Shown piece after piece: positions 35,818 through 47,800 of a stretch of DNA of 64,000 nucleotides. Where the stretch lies: NCBI RefSeq assembly GCF_030052815.1, contig NC_079496.1, positions 5,084,001-5,148,000 on the forward strand, written 5' to 3'. The DNA is from Hevea brasiliensis. Its lineage: Eukaryota > Streptophyta > Magnoliopsida > Malpighiales > Euphorbiaceae. The notes beneath the pieces are model-generated. The model ran no database searches and was not told where the DNA came from. It worked only from the letters and a program-made list of their open reading frames with translations. The position numbers and the translations under genes were made by a program. Each line of letters begins with the position of its first letter. Position 1 is the first letter of the stretch.

Positions 35818-37764
35818 AGGGATAATGTCCAAAAAAATCTTAGACTTTCAGTTTTTAAAAGTCTACCCCAAACTTTTTTTTTTTAACAAAAATACCTTGA
35901 ACTTATAACTTGTTTACAATTGTACATTACTGTTTATTAACCCGTTAAATCTAATAGTAGACAGCAAGTCAGCATGCTTAATCCCAAATTAAAAAGATAA
36001 AAAGTGCTAATCAGTGTTAATCAGGCCTAATTACAATAATTAAATAAACCATTAAAAATGAATCAAAAAGTGAAAGAAGAATCATCGCCCATGTCCTCGA
36101 ACCGCACCTTAAGATGTCTTCCTTAATTGTTAGCAATGTGTCTCGTATGCAAAGTGAAGAAGTGAAATGCCCATAGTTCACATGTCTCCGATGTGTCTCG
36201 TAATCATGAAAGAACTTCCCTCTTACATGAAGAAGAGCTAATGTTGATCTGGTATGTCAAAAAGGCGATTCTCAAGAGCTTCAACAACAGAGTTTATCAG
36301 ACATGAAGATAGGATCAAATGATGGAGATTATTGAACTCACTATTGATTTTAGCGATGAAGCCATGGGTCTGCATGTGTAGGGATGGAAACGAGTTGGGT
36401 TTTTGCAAGTATTCAATTCGACCAAACTCTAATAGGAAGGGTTTGGATAGTATATAATTAAATTTGGGACGGAATCGAATTTGGAGAATAATATTTGTGA
36501 CGGGTTTGGGTCAGATTTGAGTTTTACATGTTGGGTATCCATTATCCGAACCCATTTATATAAATACTTAATAAAATAGAAAATATATATTTTTTATAAT
36601 AATATTTATAAATTTTTATATATTTTATTTTATATAAAATGGAATTTAAATATTTTATGAAATTATTAGATTTTTAAAATATAAATTATTAATCAAAATA
36701 ATTTTTTATGTAAATTATTAATTAAAATCTATAAAATTAAATAAATTTGGGTTTTTTCAAGTAATAATAATCGGATTTAGGATAAATTCGGGTAGTTGAG
36801 AATAAATTTTAATCGAGTTTGAGATAGATTTGGGTTTTAAGAATATTAATCAAATTCAAGTTCGGGTAAAATGATTTTCGCGGATACCTTACTTGTTGCC
36901 ATCCCTCCCTATGCATCTGGTTTAGTTGCACCAAATTATCAAACTCACTTTCGATTCTCAAAAGCTGCATGTCAATTTTAGAGAGCAATTCATCATTCCT
37001 TCCTCCCAATTCAATTTCCAAAAATTAAATACCCTCATCAATTGCTACCTATAAACACATCAAAACCACAAGTCCCTCTACTAGCTCCACTTCACAAAGC
37101 CATGCAGCTACATCCCTGCAATAAAATAGAGCATTGCTCGGGTTATCTCTATAAAACACCTCACAAGCAGGTAAACCCAATTCTTTGTTGACAAATGAGA
37201 ATGCAAGAAGAATCGAGAAGGAGATGGTTGCCAAGTTCAATTGATGGACTAATATTGCTTTTCTGGGTAGGTTCAGTTTTGATCTTTGTGGATTTTGCCT
37301 TAATTTATTGGCTCCATGGTCTGCTTGAGAGGTAGGTTTTCTTGACTCTTTCCATGATTTGCTAGTTCAATTTTACGAGTTTGACTAATATGATGATGAT
37401 ACAGAAATGGAAATTGAGACGGGGAAAACAAAAATAGGAGGAAAGAGAGAAAAATTGTGAAAAGAGAGATAATAGGGAAAGAGAGAAATAATAGGCAGAT
37501 AGTGAGAGTGGTGGGAGAGAAAAAGAGAAAGAGGGTAGGGGGAAGTTAATTATATTATAATTAGGCCTAATTAACTATTAACTCTAAGTAGGGTTTTGTT
37601 TTCTTTTAATTTGACGTTATGCATGCTGACGCTTTTTCTGCACTTAGATTTAATGGGTTAATAAACGGTAGGGTGCAATTATAAACAAGTTATAAGTTAA
37701 GGATATTTTTGGGTAGAATTGTTAAAAAGTTAAAGTTGAGGATTTTTTTTCGAACATTAATCCT
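35818..37764. mobile_element. Mutator-like element with long TIRs, non-autonomous
   Basis: Left arm about 35818-36045 and right arm about 37545-37764 are inverted copies. Landmarks in order on the left arm: GGATAATGT, ACTTATAACTTGTTTA, CAATTG, TTTATTAACCC, TTAAATCTAA, GTCAGCATGC, AAATTAAAA and AGGCCTAATTA. AAATATA occurs immediately outside both ends (35811-35817 and 37765-37771), consistent with a target duplication of 7-9 bases. The interior, about 1.5 kb, has no transposase. It has a minus-strand region that looks weakly coding and a nested hAT-like MITE at 36379-36911. It may be another Pack-MULE, but the source of the interior is not recognised. Confidence 0.78.
36379..36911. mobile_element. 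hAT-type MITE nested in the Mutator-like element
   Basis: A 533-bp AT-rich element. It starts TAGGGATGGAAAC and ends GTTGCCATCCCTCCCTA, giving inverted ends of about 13 bases with one mismatch plus a small insertion. It is flanked by 8-bp copies TGCATGTG (36371-36378) and TGCATCTG (36912-36919) that differ at one base. Ends of the type (C/T)AGGGATGGCAAC with 8-bp duplications are typical of plant hAT MITEs. It encodes nothing. Confidence 0.82.
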
Positions 37765-37771
37765 AAATATA

Positions 37772-39060
37772 GATACTACATCTATCCAACACTGAATTCG
37801 GGTTGAAAGAGGCCACTACCTCTCCCTTAAAATTTTAATTTTTGATTTAGAATAGTTTAATGTGTGCAGATTCTTAATAGATTATCATATTTAGTCCTTA
37901 AAAAATTAATAACAAAATTTTAAAAAGTTAACTTTTTTATTAGTTCAATTAAAAAAATTAATAAACTCATATTCTAATAATTTAAAAAGTTATTTTTTAT
38001 TGACCCAACTAAAATGAAAAATTAATTACTCATATTTTTTAACATTTTCTTAAATAAAAAATTTTAAAAACTCAAATTGTAAGTGAGATGAACAACACAT
38101 TTAGTCCCTAAATTTATAACAAAATTTTAAAAGAAAATATTTATTGTTCTAATTTAAAAGTTTTTTAGTAAAAAGGCCAAAAAAAAAACCCTTTTAATGG
38201 ATAACCAAATAAGCACAAAATAAACCTCTGGCTAAAACAACTCACAATTTTATAAATTAGTATCAAATAAGCCCATTTTTATACCAAAATAATTAAACAA
38301 TAATTTTTTATATTTTTAATGATAAAATATTAATTTTATATTGTAAATTTTAAAGATAATTACACAATTTTTAATAAAAATTAAAAAAATAAAAATAAAA
38401 ATAAAAAAACAAGAACCCCAAATCCAAACCTACAAACTGCCAAATCCATGTGTAACTCCTTCTACAGTTCGCAATGGGGATTTTCTTGGCTAATAATAAG
38501 CATTTGTTTCGCAATTGGGTCATCTATAGTCATCATGTAGGTGAAGGACGAGTCCCACAATGTTTCTTTCACCCTCCTAGGCTAAGAAGACAATAGAGCT
38601 ATGGTTACTGTTTAAGAAAGAGAGAAGGGCATTGGGTTAAACATGTCAATGAATTTTAGGGGATTAAAAGGGGTTTTTGCAAATTCTAGGTTTTGGTTAG
38701 CAGGTAGTGTTTGGTTATGGATTGAAATTTGTAGCTGGTTTTGAATTATATGTCATTTTAGCAGTGAAGATCAAGAGACAGTGGGCCTTTAGATTGGGAA
38801 ATTTTGCTGGGTTTTGATACCGTGTTTTTTAATTTTTAAGTTTTTCCTTAATTTTTATTTTTATTTTGATTAAAATAAAAAATAAATTTTAATATTAAAA
38901 TATTACAATAAATAATATTTTATTAAATCATGACTTATTTTACCTAAAATCAAAAGTTGTAGATTTATTTGGTCAAAAAGTAAAAATTGGGCATATTTGA
39001 TCCCCACAAATAATACAAGGGCTTATATAAAACTTATTTCCTTTTTTTGTTCCAACCAAA
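37772..39060. other. Repeat-rich spacer with a possible third long-TIR element
   Basis: About 37808-38090 is the second copy of the old repeat noted left of the Mutator-like element. From about 38160 to 39060, the two ends (CCCTTTTAAT ... CCAAATAAGC on the left; CATATTTGATCC ... AAGGGCTTAT on the right) look like degraded inverted arms of 100-250 bases around a GC-richer interior (38410-38820). This arrangement would fit another Mutator-like element. The arms are AT-rich and poorly conserved, so I do not call it firmly. Confidence 0.35.
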
Positions 39061-41500
39061 TTAAAAAATTAATGGTTCATTTTTTTTTATTTCCTTTGAA
39101 ATAATAAAAGGGAAATTTTGAAAAGAATCAAATTGTAAATAAGGTATACAATGGTGCTTTATATCTAAACATCGTATTTGTCATTGATTGATATTTTTAT
39201 TGGTATAATTAAAAAAAATAATTGACTAATATTTTAATAATTTAAAAGATTATTTTTATTAATTCAATAAAATTGAAAACTTAACATCTCAAATTTTTTT
39301 AACTCAAAATAATATTTGATATAAATAAATTTTATGAAATTTCGTAAAATTCATTTATAAATATAAAACTTTAGTATTTAATTTAAATAAAAATTTATTT
39401 AAAATTTTTAATAATCAATTTTATGAATTTATTATAACTAAATCAAATTTCATCAAAATTGATAAAATTTATAAATAAATTTTAAACTTAAAATCATATA
39501 TATTTCAAGTAATAAAATTATTTTTTTATTATATTTTATTTATTCTAAACACAAAATTTATTTTATTTAAAATGAATTTCATATTCAATATAAAATACAC
39601 CAAATAAAAAAAATTCATTTATAAATAAATTCAATCATGAAATTCATTTACAAATGAAATGAATTTTACTCTAACACTTAACTTAAAATGTTTCATATAT
39701 TATTAGTCACCTTTATATCTAAATGATGCATCCTCATCGACTTCTAGGTGCTTATAATTTGACTTGCGTGCATCATATCGCCATTTCTAGCGCTAAACAA
39801 AATAAAAAGCTGTCAGCAATTAATATAACTATAGAAAACAAATGGACCTTATGAGGTACTAATCATCTTACCAGAAGTTTCAGGTGAGGAGCCTTTCGAG
39901 TTTGGAATTGGATAGTAGTAGTCTTATGCAAATTTAAGTTTGATTATCCTGTCAATTATCATCCATACTCGCGACTCATTTTTCTCCTTTTTTTTTTCGC
40001 TTTTTTTTTTTCCTCCTTCTCGTCCACTTCATCATCTCACCTGCAAGGTCCACACCATAAGAAATACAGGAGAAATACTGGGGTTCTCTTAATTTTAATT
40101 TTAGTCTGATTTTGATCTCAATTTCAATTTTAATTTTAATTTTTAGTTTTAATTTAATGGTCAAAATTTTTCTCTAATTTTTTTAAGGGAGAATAATGAT
40201 TTAAGAAAATAATCAGTTAATTTCAGTTTCATTCAAAAGCGATTTTAATTGATTTAAATTTAATTAATTTTTATTTGATTTCATTTTAGATTGGATGTAT
40301 GACTGAAGCCCATGTCTAAGTGAAAGGTCAATAAAATAAAACGCACTATTTGCCTATGTGCGAAACCAGAAATTGATATTAGGGAGGCAGACAAAAATTT
40401 TATAATTTTGCTTTCTCTTATATAAAAAAAATAACAATTACTTTCAATCGAAATTAAGGAAATAGCTTATAAGTGTTAAGAATTTCTTTTTTTTTTTTTA
40501 AATACACATCAATAATTTTATTTTTACTCATAATATTAATTTTTTAATTTTACTAACTTCAATTTTTATTAATTCACCATTCAAACTATAAAGTAATGAC
40601 TTTATAAGTCTACAATTTATGCATGAATATAATTATTAAAATAAAATATAAGTTGTTATAAATTAATAAAAATTTTCACTAAATTTTGCGTCCATCGATG
40701 CTAAATATCAAAAAAAAAAAAAAAAAGCTTATAAATGAAATTATCAATTTTAATTATGAAATAATGGATGAGAAAGAAAAATGAGTTTTGAGTCTAAACT
40801 TATATATATAAGTAATTATGTTTTGTTATTTTGATGGACTAAAATATTTATTTAATTAAGAGTTTAAATTACGAAACGTGCTAAATTATGATCATGACAA
40901 AAATTATATTTAAGTATCACAAAAGAAAAAATTTGGGTGGAACTGAGAGTGCAGCACTAGTCTAGTTAGAGGGGCAGAATGAATACACATAAAAATAAAT
41001 CTAAGAAGCTGGGCCCCCTAGTCCAGCCGTTGCCTACGTTTTATTAGGTGATCCTATGATAATTCTTGTATTATCATTCTTTATATTTGTTCTATAAGTA
41101 TTTTTTTTCTTTGTGAAGCAAAAGATAATCTTATAAAACTATAAATTTTAATTAAAATAATAATTGCTAGTGAAACCAGAAAAAACAATATTATAAAAAA
41201 AAAAAAATTACCCACTTTTTAAACATTTTTAATATATAAAAAAACACTTTACTGAAATATTTGTGATTTACAGTTACACAAATTAACTAATGATTTTCCG
41301 ACTTCATCCATATTATCGTGCACTCCAAATAAATTTTTGTATTTTTTTTTTCTAAATAAAAGGTATTTTTATATAATATTAAAATAAAAATAATTATTTT
41401 TATCTAAAAAAAAAAAATTCTTTGGCACTGCCACGTAGAAAAACTCAAGACGTCTGCCTGCTGGAAGAAATGATAAATTTTAACACATACCAGCAGATAC
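39061..41500. other. AT-rich spacer, no gene seen
   Basis: Very AT-rich sequence. It contains a pyrimidine-only run near 39978-40022 and poly-A and poly-T runs. Near 40980-41035 the C-rich words (GGGCCCCCTAGTCC) again resemble the end of a decayed transposon. No coding region is supported. Confidence 0.45.
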
Positions 41501-41861
41501 AAAAGAAACCAAGCTTTGATGAACTATTTCATCTTTACATGAGCCTCAACCCTATGCTATTGGCTTCTCAATGGATGGTCGAGCAGCCGTACTTTTCAGT
41601 ACCCGACTTGGGTTGAATTTCATCATTCAGCCATTTCAAAACATCTAACCAAGCCCCAGATGAGAAAAATACATGAAAGCCTCATCAATTCAAACTAAAA
41701 TGCTGTAGGCAATGAAAGGCAGCAACACTCTACAAAATGTTAAGCTTATGAAAAAGATTACAACCCCACTCCAATTCTACGACCCAACAATTTCCCCAAA
41801 TACATTATTACAATGGACAATGACCTACAAATTTGCAGGGTAATTTCGACTGGAAGCTCCT

Positions 41862-44800
41862 TCAATGCCCATTTGAAGGCCTAAATACAGTGTACCCATT
41901 GCTACCGCAAGCCAAATTTGGATACTCTGGACTGAAATATGGAGAACCATCACCCTCTGCGCTCCTCATGCCTACTAGAGAAAGATCAGAGCCAGCCACC
42001 TGCCATTGGCTTGGAATCAATCCATCAACATGCCCATTTGCATATGGTAATGGACTTGTCCGGGCAATAAATTCCCTCGGCATGTCAAAATGGGTGCCAA
42101 AAGAGCCATAACTCCGCTGAAACCCACTATCACGATAACTCCTAGCACGCTCAAATCTGCAAGAACTGCTGCTCGGGGAAACTGATTCACCTGATATTCC
42201 CATATCACCCGGAAAAGAACATTGCCGATTTAAGAAGTGTGGCCCATTGTTAAGAGACTGGAAGAAGCTGCTTGCCTCAGCTGCCTTCCCAACACCATGT
42301 TCATCATCAAGCAGCTCGTTGATGATATCAATATGTGGGAACTCATCTGTTACTACACCTTGTGAGCTCTCCATCTGCTGGGGTCCATTCCGTAAGACAT
42401 CCGGAGTTACCATCCCAAAAGGAAAATGAGATTGAACAGAGGTCAGATCTACCCTATCAGAGCTCGGGTGCAAAAACATCGATGTAGATACCAAAGCAGG
42501 CTGTTGTGTGTGTGCTGAAGGCAGGTTAACTCCCAAACTGGGAGAGTTGGCATGAGTGAAGCCACCTGAACTTGAGCCAACAGGATTGCCTACAATGGCA
42601 TTTCGATAGGACAAAGGAGCATAACTAGGACTTGCAGGTGAAGCATCAGGACCAAGCCGACCAGTTGCACTAACAGAACGTGCAAGTAATGGGGGTTTTT
42701 GAACCATGGAAACCACAGGAGCAGCTGGCCGAGGACCAGGAATTAGAGGAGCACTAGAGGGCCTTGACATCACAGGCACATGCTGTAGCATTGGCTTCTC
42801 AGATAGTTTTGAAGTTGAGGCCTTCTGGGTCTCAGGTTTGGACATGCATATACTTTGCGGGCATATAATTGAAGGGGATGCTTTATCAGCGTGCTGAGCA
42901 CAATTTGAAGATGCTTTCTTACTCTGAACAGAAGGATCTATGGCAGCTGAACTCTTGTTTCCCGACTTCAATAGAACGGTGGATTGGAGATTTTTGGGAG
43001 GACTTCTTGGAGGGCTTCTACAAGAGGATGGGATAGTCATTGCTGTTTCTTTGGAGGACCTTTCCACATCAACCAAGTCTTTAGTGCCGAGTTTCTTTTG
43101 CGGTAAAACTTCTTCCACAACCTACCTCATAGAAAGGAATGCTCATCAAGATAGACTCTCAAAATACAAAATTTAATTAACCATAAAAACCATGCTCGTT
43201 ACTAGAAAAGAAAAAGTGTTACAAAATAAAAGAAATTTAGAGAGAGAGAAAAGGAAGAGAAGGCGCTATAAAATCAGACCTTTCAAGAGTTCATTCTCAA
43301 TTTCAAACTAACTTGAACAGAAAAAGAAAACTGGTTTCTCATTGAAGATTTTAAGTAATGGTATTGGTTAACAGCTCCCAACCAAAAAAAAAAAATCTAC
43401 AAGGATATATTTTATGCTCCCAATGGAGTGCTCGTCCCCCAAAAGGTGGAGACACAGGAGAATTACTCAACACAAGCATGAAAAAATAACAAGGATCAGA
43501 GAAGATGGACAATAATCTAGATCCACTTGTACAAAAAGGGACGAGTAAAAAAGAGGGAGAAGAGAGGAAAGGGGGCCTGAAGGGGGGAGAGGGAGGCAGC
43601 ATTCCCCTATAGGAAATGACCCATGTGGTAGCATAGGAAAACAGCTTTAGACATCTACAAGGAGAAAGCTAAAAGAGAGAGAAGTCCATGTAAAATGGAG
43701 TCGGATATTTAATGCTCACCCTACTAATCAGCCTCAATATAATCAACAAGTAAAAAACTGAACTTTGAACCAAAAAGATATGACAACTTCACCTTCTTAA
43801 CTACAGGCTGCTCGGTCCATGTTATTCTATCTTGTGAGACATGAACAATAGCTTCGGGCTCGCATTCAACAGATTTGCTAATTCCAGTAACCTCATTGAG
43901 ATCCCCAACATCTACTGGAGGCACAGAAAGCTGATTATCCATCTCAGTTGTCCAACTCAAATCGCTTGTCCCCTTACCTCGAGGGTGCTTCTCTCTACAG
44001 ATAATAAGCATGGGATTTATTATGTATCTATCCTACTAGTGGAGAAGGAAGTGTAGGAAATATGATTAACACTTTACCTGCTAGGTGATTTTACAAATTG
44101 GTAGCTTGAATAAGAGCTCCCCTTATAAGAGCCATTATTAACAACTGATGGGACTGAATCTGTAGAGCAAGTTGATGAACTGTCATCCATTGCATTTGTG
44201 CTCCTTTTCTCAGCTGTTCCATTTGGTATAGATGATAATCCACTAACTCCACTGCTGCAGGCTTCTGTAGAAGGATGAACTTCTGAAGTATCAGTATCCC
44301 AATTAACAGGACTTGCATCTCTGTCTTCTGAATCGGGCTGGAGCACTTCAGCAACACCATCCACTGAGTCAGACACATCAGACACATCTTCCAGAATATC
44401 AGGCTTTTCCACCACAGGCTGCACCTCTACTACGATAATTGAATCCTTTTTCTCACTACTTAGATTTTCCTCTTGATGCTTGTCTAATACTGCTGCACTG
44501 GATTTTTCATCCCTCCCTTTGTCCTTCCCTTTACGATTATTCCGTTTTTGTTTTGCCTGTAGTTTATATGAAGCATCAATATTCAAGTGAGTAAATGTTT
44601 TATTTAATTATTTTTAACAAGGAATGTAAATTCTGGTCAACTATCTGCCAAAAAAGTTTTAAACTTCTTGTTCACTCTAGCATAAGATTTCTACGCATGA
44701 TGAATCATAGATATGCCACATAATATACAATAAAAACCCAAGCAATAATAATAATGAATCAAATTGCTTAAATAAATCAATTTTCAGAATCAAAGGTTTC

Positions 44801-47800
44801 AAAAATCAGCTTGTATTTCTGCGAAATCTCCTTTCTTCTTAACTATTGACACCCAAATTCAATAAAAGGCATGAAGTACTAGTATGAACAACAAAGGAAG
44901 ATCTAACACCTGTTTTTTCTTTGATTTCTTTTCCTTCTCAGTTCCTCCACGTTTAGATTTCTGCTCACTTTCAGCTAGCCATGCTGCCTCTTCTTCACGG
45001 ATTAGCTCTTCCTGCCTCTTCAAAGCAACAGCTTCCTGGTAAGCAACTTCAACTTTGTGGCTACATGTAAAGGGGACAAACTTAGGACATGCACGCATAA
45101 AGCTGAGCGATTAGTCTATAATCATCTAACCACAAAGCACATAAAATATTGTGACACCATAATCCTATAATAATAGCTCGTTCATGTAATAAAATTATAA
45201 ATATCATTGATGTATGATGTATCACAACTATCAACTAACTACATCCTGCACATATAACTCATTAGGAAAGTATAACTAAAGAAAAAAAGCAAAAAGATGG
45301 AAATCAGATATTAATGAAGTTCTACAATAAATATACCATCAAACTTTCACAACAGAACCAATTGTCAAAGAACATACTAACTTAAGAAGTTAAATTGACA
45401 CAACTAGTTGTCTCCTATTTGCCACGTGAAGAGAGAATATTACCCTCTCTATTGTAAGATACACATCTCCAAAAAGAATCCATTAGCAATATAGGAATTT
45501 ACCGAATACCTATCCTCAAGATGAGTCCATCACTCCATATTCAAAGCAAAAAATCACCACTACCGACATGAAATTCTTTCAAAACTTAAAGCCACCATTA
45601 CACTAATCATGATAGTTCATTCTTAATGACTGAAATTCCACTACAAAAAGTACCAAACCACCTCTTTAGAAATAAAGCATTTAACAAAGGCTCCACAGAA
45701 AATAGAATGCCACACATTTAACAAAGGTTCTAAATAACTGATAAACCATTTCACTCACATTTTTTCAATGCCATTCAAACTCTTCATAATTAGCAAGTAC
45801 TAGTTATTCAGTATCAATGTAATGATAATGCAAGTAAAATATAACAATTACAAAATATGATAATATTAGCCTGAAGGTTAGCCTTGTTGAAAAGGAAGAA
45901 CTTTCAGAAACCGCAGAAAACTTCCAAAATGAATAATTAAATGAGAGTGGGCATCTGAAACATGGCACGATAAATGGTCTTGAGCCACATAAGCAACTGC
46001 TCCACTAGCATGTAATAATATGAGAGATTTTGAAAATAGTCAGAATATCAGATATATTACTTGAAAATATGAGCAAGGACAAATGTTTCCACTGTCCTGC
46101 GACCCAATTCTGTAAGCCGTCTTTCATCACGCTCAATGGAATCCTTGTTGAAGTCCTCACCAGAATTTCCATCCTGCATACAAGCATAAATATTTTTTGA
46201 TACATAAGATAGAATCGTCAACAGAGGGGGAAAAAAATAAAAGAGAGAGAGAGGACCAATAGGAATCCAAGAGATTGCAATGTTACAAGATAAGAGCAAG
46301 CATTTTTATTTTCTTTCAACTATACCTCCCAAGTAAATATTATAATGAAATCTAATATGGTCATTTTATCAGCCCTAGATTGATTCAGACTACCCAATAC
46401 CAAGGCTAAAAGATACTAACAGGAGAGGGAATAGCATATTACAATAAAATCAAAATTCCTATTCCATAACAGTATTTTTTTTTAGTTCATCCCAGCAGCA
46501 AAAGACGCAAATCATTTACATTATTGTTACTTTTAATTCACTTGAATCAATAGGGGAATGGAATTGCTAATCACATTTGTGCATTTTTGGTTCAGGAATC
46601 AGGATAATGAATTGCCATTTGAACCTACAAGGAGAAATAATTCACTTCAGTTAACAGGATGACATGCACAAATACACGAATGCAAAGACTATAACCCACC
46701 ACTCCTAATACAACTGCCATGCCACTACTTCCATTGCTGTCATTACCCAAATAGCAGCGCCACTACTCTAGAACCATCAATACAGGCACAGCAGGGAGAA
46801 ACCCCCTCATACAACCAGTGGAATAAAATACGTTCCAATCCTGACATACCTTACATTTTTTTTCCTCACTGAGTATCAGTTTGATTCTATTCATTACAAG
46901 TAAAACTTAGTAGAAGCCCCTTTACCCACATTTTTAACTTACAGTATTGAAGCTTAAGCCTTGTAAAAAAGCCAAATGTTATCGATGCAGATTGTATATA
47001 ACATGCAGTGCATGAACCAACTTGTGAAATAGCTGAGAAGTCATTCTACAGTTGCGGTGCAACATAAAAGGAAACACAGCCTAGTAATCATTATGACAAA
47101 CTCTGACAAGGATTATATTTCATCAAACAACTTGAACCAAATATAACTAGAATCTGTCACCAAAAGTTCAACATAAAATACTGGTATTCTAAAACCCAAC
47201 CCACCTTTGTACGATTCTGTGGGCCCTTTTCATCTTTTGGAGGCAGTGGTTCCATGGCAGCTCTCTCAAGTAGTAGCAGGACATCATCCACCAATACGAA
47301 CATTTCTTTCTCCACACGAACAATTGGAGCTAGCATTTCTTCAGTGTCCATCAATTTCGCCCTCCCTTTCTTGTTCTTAGTTTGGCCTTCAAGAGCCTTC
47401 AATCCACTATACAAGGAATCCATTACCAAAGTAGATGTGACTTCCTTCTCTATAAAGAAATGCTTCACAACTACTTTCAGAATCACATCAGTTCTCTCCC
47501 TAGACATCCGTCGCCGAGCATTTTGATCCATTCCCAACCAGAAAGCACAAAAGCTGCAAAAAATGAAATTCTGTTATCTAATTAATACTATATGCTGACC
47601 AAAGCAATAAGTAGAATGGACAATGATAGCATTCAAATAAGCAAGCAAGAGGAGGAAACAATAAATGAGGCCACAAGTTCATCAATACAGGCCGCAAAAA
47701 TGTTACACTAGAAATAAACATCCCAAGCCAACAGCCTACTAAGCACGGCTAAACCATGGTCAGAAAAAGTAGAAAACAATATCATAGGATAACCATTGAA

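Noticed and set aside
37049..37240. Possible B-box zinc-finger fragment (ALFYCRDVAAWLC) in the second Mutator-like element
   Set aside because: The Cys spacing is only partly right, the first Cys pair is incomplete, and an intron-acceptor-like sequence falls within the motif. Too weak to name.
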